Assembly (NCBI GenBank): GCA_022842465.1
Contig: JALHPN010000042.1
Coordinates: 1 to 46,858 of the forward strand
Length of the DNA stretch: 46,858 nucleotides
Reading direction: 5' to 3'
Source: Polyangiaceae bacterium
GTDB taxonomy: Bacteria; Myxococcota_A; Polyangia; Polyangiales; Polyangiaceae
Each line of letters starts with the position of its first letter. The first letter of the stretch is position 1. Position numbers and translations under genes: made by a program. Of the stretch, positions 22,516-32,517 are shown in pieces. The notes beneath the pieces are model-generated. The model ran no database searches, had not been told where the DNA came from, and worked only from the letters and a program-made list of their open reading frames with translations.

Positions 22516-24117
22516 ATGACGCCCGGAGGAACGGTCCAGGAGGGCGCGCGCCCCGGCGGGACGTGGACGCCTCGCCTCCCCGTCACGCGCGGTCGCGAGG
22601 AGGTCGCCCCGTTCCACGCCGACGTCGACGTCGTCGTCGTCGGCTCCGGCTCCGGAGGCGCCGTCGTCGCGCGCGAGCTCGCCGCCGCGGGGCGCACCGT
22701 CCTCGTCCTCGAGGAAGGCGGTCACTACTCCCCCGCCGAGTACGGCGCGATGACGCCCTCGAACTCCTTCCGGAGGCTCGCGCGGGAGTCCGGCATGGCC
22801 GTCGCGATGGGCGTCGGCGACACCCCGCTCATCGCCCTCCTCGCCGGCAAGTGCGTGGGCGGCTCCAGCGTCCTCACGGGGGGCGTGTGCTTCCGCATCC
22901 CCGAGGAGGTCCTCCGCGGATGGTCGAAGGACCTCGGCCTCACCCACCTCGCCCCCGACGCCCTGGCTCCCTCGTTCGAGTCCGTCGAGACCGACATCCA
23001 CGTCGAGACCGTGCCCGAGCACATGCGCTCGCGCGCGACGGAGCTCCTCGTCGCGGGCGCCGACAAGCTCGGCATCCCGATGCACAGCATGCGTCGCAAC
23101 ACGCGCGGCTGCAGGGGCGCCGCGCGCTGCAATTTCGGCTGCCCCCACGGGGCGAAGCAGAGCGTCGACGTGTCGATGTTGCCGGCCGCGTCGGAGAGCG
23201 GCGCGCGCATCCTCTCCGATGCCCTCGTCGAGCGCATCGACATCACCGGCGGCAAGGCTCGAGGCGTGCGCGGGCGGTTCCTCGACCCGGAGACCGGAGA
23301 CCCGAAGATCGCGTTCCACGTCCGCGCGAAGGTCGTCGTCGTCGCGTGCGGGTCGCTCCACACCCCGCTCCTCCTCCGCAAGAGCGGGCTCGCCGGAAAG
23401 CACATCGGCCGGCACCTCACCCTGCATCCCGCCGTCCGGATCGGCGCCCTCTTCGACGAGCGAGTCGACGGCTGGGACGGCGCGCTCCAGAGCGTATTTT
23501 CCGATCACTTCCTCGGCGACGGGATCTGGCTGAACGGCGTCTACACGGCCGTCAACGTCCTCGCCGCCGCGTTCCCCGGCATCGGCCGCGAGCACAAGCG
23601 GCTCGTGAAGAAGATCCCGAACCTCGCGTTCTTCGGTGCGATGGTCCACGACGACGGCGGCGGCGAGGTCCGGCGCTGGATGTCGCGTGAGCCGCTCGTC
23701 CTCTACCGGATGATCCGGCGCGACAAGGCTCGCCTCCTCCGCGGCATCAGGATCCTGTCCGAGATCGCCCTCGCCGCCGGCGCACGCGAGGTCCTCGTCC
23801 CCGTCTTCGGGGTGCCTCCCGTCACCAAGAAGGAGGATCTCGCCTTCCTCGACGACGGACAGCTGCTCGCGAACCGCGTCGAGTGCATGTCGTTCCATCC
23901 TCTCGGCAGCGCGCGCATGAGCGTGTCCCGTGACGGCGGCGTCGTGAAGCCGACCGGCGAGACCTGGGACGTCGAGAACCTCTTCGTCATGGACGGCAGC
24001 GTTCTCCCGACGAGCATCGGCGTGAACTCACAGCTGCCGATCATGGCCGTGTCGCGGCTCCTCGCGCGCGGTCTCGCGGACGACTGGGAGTCGCGGGCGA
24101 GGCGGGCGAGGTCGTGA
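22516..24117 (+). CDS. GMC-family FAD oxidoreductase, long-chain alcohol oxidase-like
   Basis: The protein has 533 residues. The FAD-binding Rossmann motif is near residue 36 (VVVVGSGSGGAVVARELAAAG, ending in VLVLEEGG). The GMC signature is GKCVGGSSVLTGGVCFR. A Cys-rich segment CRGAARCNFGCPHGAKQS at about 198-215 is typical of the long-chain fatty alcohol oxidase branch. The C-terminal domain has SFHPLGSARMS (H461) and SIGVNSQLPIMAVSRLLA (N504), the His/Asn pair expected at the active site. No signal peptide is seen. The natural substrate is unknown; alcohols or sterol-like lipids are possible from the family. It overlaps the following kinase gene by 4 bp, so the two are translationally coupled. 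Confidence 0.9.
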   Translation: MTPGGTVQEGARPGGTWTPRLPVTRGREEVAPFHADVDVVVVGSGSGGAVVARELAAAGRTVLVLEEGGHYSPAEYGAMTPSNSFRRLARESGMAVAMGVGDTPLIALLAGKCVGGSSVLTGGVCFRIPEEVLRGWSKDLGLTHLAPDALAPSFESVETDIHVETVPEHMRSRATELLVAGADKLGIPMHSMRRNTRGCRGAARCNFGCPHGAKQSVDVSMLPAASESGARILSDALVERIDITGGKARGVRGRFLDPETGDPKIAFHVRAKVVVVACGSLHTPLLLRKSGLAGKHIGRHLTLHPAVRIGALFDERVDGWDGALQSVFSDHFLGDGIWLNGVYTAVNVLAAAFPGIGREHKRLVKKIPNLAFFGAMVHDDGGGEVRRWMSREPLVLYRMIRRDKARLLRGIRILSEIALAAGAREVLVPVFGVPPVTKKEDLAFLDDGQLLANRVECMSFHPLGSARMSVSRDGGVVKPTGETWDVENLFVMDGSVLPTSIGVNSQLPIMAVSRLLARGLADDWESRARRARS

Positions 24118-25856
24118 AGGAGAAGTCCGAACGCACCACGGTGAGGCCTCTCGGCGACCTCCCGGCCACGGTGCCGGAGCGCCGCCGCGCCGACGCGACG
24201 GTGATGGTCGCGGCGCTGGACGCGGTGCCCCCGTCGGGAGGGTCCGCCCCGGTGAGCACGTTCCCCGGAGCGCCGGCCGGGCTCGGCGAGGTGATCGTCC
24301 CCTCGGCGGCGACGGCCGAGGAGCTCCTCGGCGAGGTCCGGAAGCTGCCCGCCGATCGCCTCGAGGTGACGTCGCGCCTCGCGTCCGGCGGAATGGGTGC
24401 GATCGACGTCGCCGTCGATCGCGCGCTCGACCGGCGCGTCGCCCTGAAGACGCTGCACGGGCACCTCCGCTCCAGCGACACGGCGGTGCGCATGTTCATG
24501 CGCGAGGCGCGACTCAACGCCCTCCTCGATCACCCGCACATCGTCCCGGTCTACGACGTAGGGGAGCGCGAGGACGGACGCCTCTACTTCGCGATGAAGC
24601 TCGTCGAAGGGCAGACCCTCGCCGCGATCGTGCGCGCCCTGCCGCGCGGAAGCGTCGAAGCGGCGACCCTCTACGCGCTCCTCGACGTCGTCGCGAAGGT
24701 CTGCGACGCGCTCGCCTTCGCCCACAGTCGCGGCGTCATCCACTGCGACATCAAGCCGGCGAACGTGATGGTCGGCGAGTTCGGTCAGGTCTACTTGATG
24801 GACTGGGGGATCGCGCGGCTCGTCTCGCCCGACGGCGGCGGCCCCTCCTCCCGCATCGACGAGGACCCGAAGCCGCCTCGCCGCGCGTCGATGACCGACA
24901 ACTCCGTGATCGGCACCCCTTGCTACATGTCGCCCGAGCAGGCGCGCGGCGACCGGAGCAAGCTCGACGCTCGGAGCGACGTGTTCCTCCTCGGAGCCCT
25001 GCTCTACGAGATCCTCACGCGGCGCCCGCCCTACCCCACGACCGATCGGAGCGAGACGCTGGTCCTCGCGGCCGCCGGCTCCTTCCCGAGCCCGCGCAAG
25101 GCGGCCGGGCGGGACGCGAGCGCGATCCATCCGGAGCTCGAACGCATCGTGCTCCGCGCCATGGCGAAGGATCCCAGGGAGCGCTACCCGACCGCGTCCG
25201 CGCTCCGCGAGGACCTCACGCGGTTCATGCGCGGCGGGGCCGAATTTCCTCAGGAGATGTTCAGCGCGGGCACCACGATCGTGCGGGAGGGCGAGGCAGG
25301 CGACGCCGCCTTCATCCTGGTGAGCGGCCGCTGCGAGGTCCGCCGGGAGACGGCGAGCGGGAGCGAGACGGTGCTCGAGCTCGGCCCAGGCGACGTCTTC
25401 GGCGAGATGGCGGTGCTCACCCAGGGGCCGCGCATGTCGACGGTCGTGGCGGTGGACGACACCACCGTCCTCGTCGTCACGTCCGCCGTCCTCGAGCAGG
25501 AGATGGCGGCGCTGAAGCCCTGGATGGCGACGCTCCTCCGCTCGCTCGCCCGGCGCTTCCGCGAGTCGGACACACAGCGGCGCGCGACGAGCGTGGCGAC
25601 CCCCGGCGCTGCCCGGCTCGCGAACCAGATCCTCATGTACGCCACGACGTGGGGCGAGGAGCTCGCCGGCCACGGTCGCGCGGTCTCGCTCCGCGAGCTC
25701 TCCGCCGAGCTCGAAGCGCAGCTCGGGGCGCCGCCCCTCGCGCTCTTCGCCGTCGTCGAGCGGTACGGCCTCGCGATCGACGCGAGCGCCGATCGCCTCG
25801 TCCTCCCGGACCTCGTCGCCCTCCGCGAGCGCGTGAGGAGAGACCTCGGTCTATGA
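24114..25856 (+). CDS. Ser/Thr protein kinase with C-terminal cyclic-nucleotide-binding domain
   Basis: The protein has 580 residues from GTG 24114, within the GTGA overlap with the GMC gene. The kinase domain (about 80-375) has SGGMGAIDVA, the ATP lysine in VALKTL (K112), catalytic loop HCDIKPANVMV (D212), DWG in place of DFG (D230) and GTPCYMSPEQ. HCD lacks the arginine of HRD, so this is a non-RD kinase. A cyclic-nucleotide-binding domain follows at about 380-490, with GDAAFILVSGRCEV and ELGPGDVFGEMAVLTQGPRMSTV. This is the phosphate-binding-cassette region, and it contains the FGE and R of the family. The last 80 residues are helical and of unknown role. No membrane helix is seen. Control of the kinase by cAMP or cGMP is the natural inference. 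It is convergent with the PilT-like gene, and the two 3' ends overlap by 6 bp. Confidence 0.92.
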   Translation: MKEKSERTTVRPLGDLPATVPERRRADATVMVAALDAVPPSGGSAPVSTFPGAPAGLGEVIVPSAATAEELLGEVRKLPADRLEVTSRLASGGMGAIDVAVDRALDRRVALKTLHGHLRSSDTAVRMFMREARLNALLDHPHIVPVYDVGEREDGRLYFAMKLVEGQTLAAIVRALPRGSVEAATLYALLDVVAKVCDALAFAHSRGVIHCDIKPANVMVGEFGQVYLMDWGIARLVSPDGGGPSSRIDEDPKPPRRASMTDNSVIGTPCYMSPEQARGDRSKLDARSDVFLLGALLYEILTRRPPYPTTDRSETLVLAAAGSFPSPRKAAGRDASAIHPELERIVLRAMAKDPRERYPTASALREDLTRFMRGGAEFPQEMFSAGTTIVREGEAGDAAFILVSGRCEVRRETASGSETVLELGPGDVFGEMAVLTQGPRMSTVVAVDDTTVLVVTSAVLEQEMAALKPWMATLLRSLARRFRESDTQRRATSVATPGAARLANQILMYATTWGEELAGHGRAVSLRELSAELEAQLGAPPLALFAVVERYGLAIDASADRLVLPDLVALRERVRRDLGL

Positions 25857-26927
25857 TGGCTTACGACTGCCCGCCCCACGCGCGACGATCTTCGCGATGA
25901 CCTCGCGATCGGAGGCGACGTCGAGCGCGGTCTCGGCCGTGATCCGCCCGACCTGGAGGAGCCGCTCGAGCGCCATGTCGTGGGTGCACATCCCGGACGC
26001 GGCGCCCGACTGCATGACGGAGACGAGCTGGGGCATGTGCCCCTCCCGGATCGCCGTCGCGACGGTGGGGCCGCCGAGGAGGATCTCGTGGGCGACGACG
26101 CTCTTGCCGGCCTCGGTCGGGAGGAGCCGCTGGCCGACCACGGCGAGGAGGGCGTCCGCGAGCGGGGCTCGGACGCCTGGCCGATCGGGCGAATCTCGCT
26201 CGACGAAGCGCTCGAGGGCGTCCACGACGCCGCTCGCCGCGCACGTCGCGACGACGAGGACCCCTGAAGCGGCGAGCTCGCACGCCAGGCGCACCTCCGC
26301 CGCCGTCGCCACGTCGGCGACGTAGACGACCTCCGCGTCTTCCCTCGGCGCGTCACGGAGACCGGCTTCACGCGACGCGACGTGCCTGCCGACCTCGCGC
26401 TGCACGATGTGCGCCTTCCGCTCCTCGTGCACGACCTCGATCGGATCCTCGATCGTCGAAACGGTGCACACGCGCGTCTTGTTCACGTGATCGACGAGAG
26501 CTGCCGCCGTCGTGCTCCTTCCGGAGGATGGCGGACCGACGACCAGGACGAGGCCGCGCCGCGCGTCGGCGAGCTTCCAGATCGCCTCCGGACTCCCGAG
26601 CTCCGGCAGGGACGGGACACGCGTCGGTATCGAACGGACGACCAATGCGAGGCCCGCCGTCGTGCGCGCGACGCTCGCCCGGTAGCGGATGCCCGAGCGC
26701 TCGACCGCGAACGTCAGGCGTCGCTCTCCGACGAGCCGTTCTCGCTGCGAGGGAGCGAGCAGCGCAAAGACCATCTCCTCGATGGCACTCGCCCCCACCG
26801 CCTCGGCGCCGAGCGGTTCGAGCGCGCCACGGACACGCCCGTATGCAGGGGACTCCGGCGCGACGTGGAGCGCCGCGCCGCCGCGCTTCACGAGCTCGTC
26901 GAGCAACGCGTCGATTCGAGCCGGCAT
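25851..26927 (-). CDS. PilT-like ATPase-fold protein with altered Walker motifs
   Basis: The protein has 358 residues from ATG 26927. The fold markers of PilT retraction ATPases are in order: N-terminal domain (about 1-100), Walker A position GPPSSGRSTTAA, Asp box VSTIEDPIEVVHE, Walker B position VVYVADVATAAEV, and the C-terminal AHEILLGGPTVATAIREG. Three changes stand out. The Walker A lysine is Arg, the Walker B GEMRD is ADVAT, and the His-box histidine (GTLHT in PilT) is gone (ATCAA). Hydrolysis is therefore doubtful, and a regulatory or assembly role seems more likely. Its start overlaps the stop of the longer PilT-like gene (TGATG), so the two are coupled. No other type IV pilus genes are nearby. 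Confidence 0.85.
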   Translation of the reverse strand: MPARIDALLDELVKRGGAALHVAPESPAYGRVRGALEPLGAEAVGASAIEEMVFALLAPSQRERLVGERRLTFAVERSGIRYRASVARTTAGLALVVRSIPTRVPSLPELGSPEAIWKLADARRGLVLVVGPPSSGRSTTAAALVDHVNKTRVCTVSTIEDPIEVVHEERKAHIVQREVGRHVASREAGLRDAPREDAEVVYVADVATAAEVRLACELAASGVLVVATCAASGVVDALERFVERDSPDRPGVRAPLADALLAVVGQRLLPTEAGKSVVAHEILLGGPTVATAIREGHMPQLVSVMQSGAASGMCTHDMALERLLQVGRITAETALDVASDREVIAKIVARGAGSRKPS

Positions 26928-29101
26928 CAGGTCTGCCTCGCAGGGAGCCCGACCGTCTGGGCAGCCGCGACGTCCTCGGGGCGATCGGCGAAGGAGCGCG
27001 CGATGTCGTGCGTCGTCTTGCCGGCACGCACGAGATCGCCGAGAGAGTCCTCCAGCGTGATGCCGCCCGGCTGGCGCCCGCGGGCGAGGAGCGTCGCGAC
27101 CGCAAGAGGCCTGCCGCCCCTCACGGCCGCGAAGAGCGGGAGCGAGGACGGCACGAGCTCGAAGGCGGCATGAAGGGACGAGCGATCGGCGCTCGGGACG
27201 AGACGCTGCCCGAGCATCGCCCGGAGCACGCGAGCGAGCCTCTCCGCCACCGCGACGCGGTCGCGCGGCGGGAGGGCGTCGAGGAGGCGGTCGACGGCCT
27301 GCGCGGCGCCGGCGCACGCGACCGTCATGACGACGAGCTTCCCGGCCTCGGCGAGCGACACGGCGGCCCGAGTCACGGCGGCCGGGTCTCGGAGCGTGTC
27401 GAACACCACGACGTCCGCGTCGGCCCGCGCCGCGACGTCGGCGGCGTCTTCGACGGTGGGCACGTCCGTGCCGAGCTCGTGATGGGTGACGAGCGAGCGC
27501 TTCCGCGATGGTCCGACGACGACGCCGTCCTCGACGACGACGACCCGCTTCGGGATCGCGCCATCGAGCACGTCCACGAGCGCGAGCGCCGTGCTCGAGC
27601 GGCCCTGCCGCGCGCGCGACGCCACGAGGAGGAGGCCACGCGGGCTCCGCGCGAGCGCCGCTGCGGGCTCGGGGACGCCGAGCGACGCGAGGCTCGGGAC
27701 CTCTCGCGGCAGGACGCGAACGTGGAGGCGCTTCCCGCCGTGATGCGTCGTCGCGCGGAGGCGGAAGCGGCCATGGTCGTCGTGCACGAAGGTCGCCTCG
27801 CAGGATCCCTCCGCGTCGAGCTGCGCGCGTCGTGCAGGCGGAAGGAGCTCGTCGAGCAGCGCATCCACCGCCTCGGCCGAGAGGGGCGCGCCGCGCGCAG
27901 CGAGATCGCCGCCGACACGGAGGACCGGCGGTCGACCGCCCGTGACGTGCGCGTCCGTCGCGCGCGAGCTGACCACGAGCGCGAGCAGGGAGGCCGCGGA
28001 GTCGACGGCGACGTGGCCCTTCGCCGGCGTGTGAGGCGCCGTGATCGTGCCCGACTTCGGCGCGAGGCTCTCCGAGGGCGTCGCCTGCGTCACCTCGTCG
28101 TCCGACGACGCCGTGGGAAGCGGCGGCGGCGGCGGCGCAGGGGGAACGGAAGCGGAGACGGCGCGCGCTTGCTGCGAGGGACGCGCCGGAGGCCGCGACT
28201 CGGCGACCTCGTCCTCGGCGTCGGGCGACGCGTCTGTCTTCGGGCCCGTCGCGAGCGGCAAGAGCGCGGACGGACGCGCCGACACCGCCTCGGAGACGAA
28301 GGAGCCCAGCGTGCGCGACGTATCGCGCGTCACCCCTGGCGTGCTCGCCGACGCCGGCGCCGCATCGAGCTTCGCGGAGAGCGGCGCCGAGGGCGCGGGA
28401 GCGGCCGCGAGGGCACCGATCGACGCAGGCGGCGCCGGGGACGCCGCGGGCAGCACCGCGGACGACCCTCGCCGCTTCGCGCTCGGCGAGGACGACGGCG
28501 CCTTCCCGACCGGGAGCGCGCTGTCGCCCTTCCCGACGCGCACCGGAGGTGACGAGGTCTGGACCGTGGGCTCGTCGTCGTCGTCCCACGCGTCGCTCGG
28601 CGGCGGAGGCACGATGACGGAGGGGCCCGAGGACGGGATCGCGACGGACGCGGCGACGAGCGTCCCCGCGCTCTCCGGAGGCCGCGGCGGTACGACGGCC
28701 GGAGGCGGCGGCAGCGGTGGCCTCGAGGCGAGAGCACCGCCGGGCAGGATCGACCCGCGCGGAGGCGGCCCCGAGGGACGAGCGACGAGCCCGGGATCGC
28801 GCTTCGCGACTGTGAAGCGCGCCTGCACGACGTCACGCCGCTTGATCGCCGCGACCGCGACGACGCCGACGCCCTCGAGCCGCGTCGTCCACTGCACGGG
28901 CTTGTCCGACAGTCCGTCGACGTACCGAGCGCCGCCCATCGCGACGAGCATCTCGAGCACCCGCGCCGTCGTCGGCGCCTCGGTGTCGACGGGCTCGAAC
29001 CGTCCCCCCACGTTCACGCTGGGGAGCCGGCTCGTCACGAGCCCGAACTCGAGCACGTCCGGGCGCGCGAGGTTCTGTAGGAGCTCCTCGATGGGTTTCA
29101 T
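26927..29101 (-). CDS. Long PilT-like protein with Pro-rich linker and degenerate ATPase site
   Basis: The protein has 724 residues. Residues 1-100 look like a PilT N-terminal domain. Residues about 105-370 are a disordered linker rich in Pro, Ala and Ser. Residues about 370-715 are a second PilT-like unit (SLLALVVSSRATDAHVTGGRPPVLRVGGD onward). In this unit the Walker A region is ASRARQGRSSTAL, without the GK(S/T). The Asp box has become VVVEDGVVV, and the His box has no histidine (MTVAC). The C-terminal part still aligns with PilT (RAGKTTHDIARSFA). It is thus probably a pseudo-ATPase that forms rings or mixed hexamers with the shorter partner, whose start overlaps its stop. The 86 bp between it and enolase contains two small hairpins. 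Confidence 0.82.
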   Translation of the reverse strand: MKPIEELLQNLARPDVLEFGLVTSRLPSVNVGGRFEPVDTEAPTTARVLEMLVAMGGARYVDGLSDKPVQWTTRLEGVGVVAVAAIKRRDVVQARFTVAKRDPGLVARPSGPPPRGSILPGGALASRPPLPPPPAVVPPRPPESAGTLVAASVAIPSSGPSVIVPPPPSDAWDDDDEPTVQTSSPPVRVGKGDSALPVGKAPSSSPSAKRRGSSAVLPAASPAPPASIGALAAAPAPSAPLSAKLDAAPASASTPGVTRDTSRTLGSFVSEAVSARPSALLPLATGPKTDASPDAEDEVAESRPPARPSQQARAVSASVPPAPPPPPLPTASSDDEVTQATPSESLAPKSGTITAPHTPAKGHVAVDSAASLLALVVSSRATDAHVTGGRPPVLRVGGDLAARGAPLSAEAVDALLDELLPPARRAQLDAEGSCEATFVHDDHGRFRLRATTHHGGKRLHVRVLPREVPSLASLGVPEPAAALARSPRGLLLVASRARQGRSSTALALVDVLDGAIPKRVVVVEDGVVVGPSRKRSLVTHHELGTDVPTVEDAADVAARADADVVVFDTLRDPAAVTRAAVSLAEAGKLVVMTVACAGAAQAVDRLLDALPPRDRVAVAERLARVLRAMLGQRLVPSADRSSLHAAFELVPSSLPLFAAVRGGRPLAVATLLARGRQPGGITLEDSLGDLVRAGKTTHDIARSFADRPEDVAAAQTVGLPARQT

Positions 29102-29141
29102 CGCCGCGCACCTCGAAGACTACACAGTTTTCGAGGACCGA

Positions 29142-29156
29142 CGTCTCGACGAGACG
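29142..29156. terminator. Small hairpin downstream of eno
   Basis: A 6-bp stem CGTCTC/GAGACG with a 3-nt loop lies in the 86-bp gap after the eno stop. A second weaker pairing (CCTCGAA with TTCGAGG) lies at about 29111-29135. No T run follows on the minus strand, so a terminator role is uncertain. Confidence 0.3.
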
Positions 29157-29186
29157 ACGGGCCGCGATGCCCCTCGCCGGAAGCCC

Positions 29187-30500
<1,314 letters not shown>

Positions 30501-30575
30501 TCACCGCGCCCCGGGCGGCTGCGATCGCCCACCTCCCCCGACGCGACGGGACGCGACGCGATAGGCTCCCCGCGG

Positions 30576-31043
30576 ATGACCGACGATCCAAAGCGGCCAG
30601 CGGACGCGCCGACGTCCCACGAGTCCACCGTCCTCGGTGTCGGCGGCCCCACGAAGGAGCCTACGTTGCCAGGCGTCGGCGACGCACCCGCCCCCGCCGC
30701 CCCCTCGCGCTCCCTCCGCCGGCGCGGCCGCGGCAAGATCGCCTCCGGCCTCGTCCTCCTCGGCGCCGCCCTCGCGGCCTACGTCCTCCGCGACGAGCTC
30801 GCCACGAAGCTCGCCGGTCTCCAGCCCCCCATCCCCTCCGCGACGAGCGAGCGCTCCGCGCCGGCGCCGCCCGTCTCCGAAGCCGGCCCCCTCGGCGACA
30901 CCGCCTCCCTCGTCGCCGCCGGCACCGCCACGAACGACGCCGGCGAAGGCGAAGGCGCTCGCCACGCGTCGACGAAGGACGCCAGCGCGAAGGTGTCGAA
31001 GCCTGTGCCGAAGCCGACGGCGGCGCCACCCGACGAGCCCTGA
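30576..31043 (+). CDS. Single-pass membrane protein with disordered ends
   Basis: The protein has 155 residues from ATG 30576. An N-terminal 50 residues rich in Pro, Thr and Gly lead to a basic stretch RSLRRRGRGK and one hydrophobic helix at about 53-70 (IASGLVLLGAALAAYVLRDE). A long Ala/Pro/Ser/Lys-rich tail follows. The basic stretch before the helix suggests that the N-terminus is cytosolic and the tail periplasmic. No family is recognised. Codon use matches the neighbouring genes, which supports it as a real gene. It is divergent from eno. Confidence 0.68.
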   Translation: MTDDPKRPADAPTSHESTVLGVGGPTKEPTLPGVGDAPAPAAPSRSLRRRGRGKIASGLVLLGAALAAYVLRDELATKLAGLQPPIPSATSERSAPAPPVSEAGPLGDTASLVAAGTATNDAGEGEGARHASTKDASAKVSKPVPKPTAAPPDEP

Positions 31044-31088
31044 AGCGGACGCCGTTGCCGAGCCCACCGCTCCGTGTACGCTGCGGTG

Positions 31089-31742
31089 GTGCGCCGCTCT
31101 CGAATCTCTCGCGCTCTCGCGCTCGCCACGGCCGGCAGCGCACTCGTGCTCGCGTGCGCGGATTTCGATGGCGAGCAGGTCGAGGACGAGCCCTCCCCGG
31201 CTGTCATCGACGCCTCAGTGCCTCCGAGCGACGCGACGAGCGCGCAGCCTGTCTCCGACAGCAGCGCCTCCGACGCAACGCCACCCCCCGCGCCACGCCT
31301 CCCGAACGGCGGGTTCGAAGCTCCCGGCGGCGGCTGCGGGCCGGGTTGGGCGGCGTTCGGCGAGGTCAGCTTCGAGCGCGTGCCGATCGCCCGGAACGGA
31401 GCATGGGCCTGCAGGGTCTGTAACCTCACGCCCGCGACCACCAAGGGCGTTCACGCCACGGTGCCCTCCGACGGCGGCGCGACCCGCGCGACGGCGTGGT
31501 TCCGCGCCGCGCCCGACGGCGGAAACGTCGGCAGCGCGTGGGTCTCCCTGTACGCGCTCTTCCCAGACGAGGGCGGGGTTCCTACGCCGCGGTCAGCCCA
31601 GGCTCCCGTCGCCAACGACGAGTGGCGCTCGGTGACCACGGAGTACCCGGCCTCGCCGGACGTCACGGCGTTCCGCCTCCACATCGAAGCGGGCGACGTC
31701 GGGTGTCTTCTCTTCGACGACGTCACGGTCGACTCGCCCTGA
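31089..31742 (+). CDS. Lipoprotein with carbohydrate-binding-like beta-sandwich
   Basis: The protein has 217 residues from GTG 31089; GTG 31074 and 31086 are alternatives in frame. I prefer 31089 because it gives a compact signal peptide (RRSRISRALALATAGSALVLAC) with a lipobox and Cys23. A Ser/Asp/Pro-rich linker to about residue 75 is followed by a domain that begins LPNGGFEAPGGGCGPGW and ends LLFDDVTVDSP. The opening NGGFE and the closing FDDV are typical of CBM4/9-like jelly-roll domains. It is probably anchored in the outer membrane and may bind sugar polymers; this is inference. Confidence 0.72.
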   Translation: MRRSRISRALALATAGSALVLACADFDGEQVEDEPSPAVIDASVPPSDATSAQPVSDSSASDATPPPAPRLPNGGFEAPGGGCGPGWAAFGEVSFERVPIARNGAWACRVCNLTPATTKGVHATVPSDGGATRATAWFRAAPDGGNVGSAWVSLYALFPDEGGVPTPRSAQAPVANDEWRSVTTEYPASPDVTAFRLHIEAGDVGCLLFDDVTVDSP

Positions 31743-31800
31743 GGACCGCCGCCAGGACGACCGGCGAGCCCTGGGTCGCGCGGCCCACCGCCCGAGCAGC

Positions 31801-32385
31801 TCAATCGCTCTCGAACGAGGTGCTCTCGAAGACGTTGCCGCCCGCGCGCGACGCCGTGCCGAGCTTCACGAGATCGGGCGCGTGCGCGAAGAGCTCGGTG
31901 GTGTTCGTCAGGGTGTCGACCGTCACGCCGGCCGTCCACAGCTTGCCCGCGACCGTCTGGCTGATCTGGCACCGGTGCGTCGTGCCGAGCTTGCCCTGGT
32001 TGTAGCCGTCGGACGTCGTCAGCGCCGTGCACGTCGCGAGCCCGCGGACGCGGACGATCCCGCCGCCGAGCGCAGGCGCGAGGCGCAGCGCGGCGCGGCC
32101 CGTCATCCCCGGCGCCGCCGTCGGACCGACGGGGGCGTCGAAGGCGATGGCGAGCTGCCCACGACCGTGCGAGACCCGCGCGATCTCGGTCGTGCTCATC
32201 ATCCCCACCGGGTTCTCCTGGGCGACCGTCGCCCAGCCACCGCTCCGCACGAGCGTGGCGCCCTGGAGCTCCGCCTCGTCGACCGCGAGGGGCTCCTCGC
32301 CGGCGGCCTCCTCCGTGGGGGCCGCGCAGCCTCCGGCGAAGGGCACGGCGGCGACGAGGGCGAGGGCAAGCGCATAGGTCTTCAT
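31801..32385 (-). CDS. Lipoprotein of unknown function
   Basis: The protein has 194 residues. A strong AAGGAGA lies about eight bases before the ATG. The signal peptide MKTYALALALVAAVPFAGGC has a lipobox with Cys20. After a short acidic linker, residues about 40-190 look like a small beta-rich domain with two cysteines (ATCTALTT and HRCQISQ) that may form a disulfide. No family is recognised. The 132-bp upstream gap carries a 7-bp hairpin just before the ribosome site. Confidence 0.75.
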   Translation of the reverse strand: MKTYALALALVAAVPFAGGCAAPTEEAAGEEPLAVDEAELQGATLVRSGGWATVAQENPVGMMSTTEIARVSHGRGQLAIAFDAPVGPTAAPGMTGRAALRLAPALGGGIVRVRGLATCTALTTSDGYNQGKLGTTHRCQISQTVAGKLWTAGVTVDTLTNTTELFAHAPDLVKLGTASRAGGNVFESTSFESD

Positions 32386-32406
32386 GGCTGAATCTCCTTG
32401 GGATTT

Positions 32407-32423
32407 GCGACGGTCGCCGTCGC
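32407..32423 (-). promoter_or_regulatory. 5' leader hairpin before the lipoprotein gene
   Basis: A 7-bp stem GCGACGG/CCGTCGC with a TCG loop lies just upstream of the AAGGAG ribosome site of the lipoprotein gene. It could stabilise the message or affect initiation. It is short and could be chance. Confidence 0.25.
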
Positions 32424-32517
32424 GAGGGAGGAGATAGCAGCAGGTGCGGCGCGCACCATGTGCGTACTGGAATCAGCAGTTGCCTGGGAGGAAACGGTCC
32501 GGCCGCGATCGCGCCGA

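Noticed and set aside
25851..29101. Calling the PilT-like pair pilT and pilU and inferring a pilus locus
   Set aside because: Key ATPase residues are missing and no other pilus gene is present, so a motility role is not supported by the sequence.
29111..29156. Intrinsic terminator of eno
   Set aside because: The hairpins are short and not followed by a T run on the minus strand, so I list only a low-confidence hairpin.
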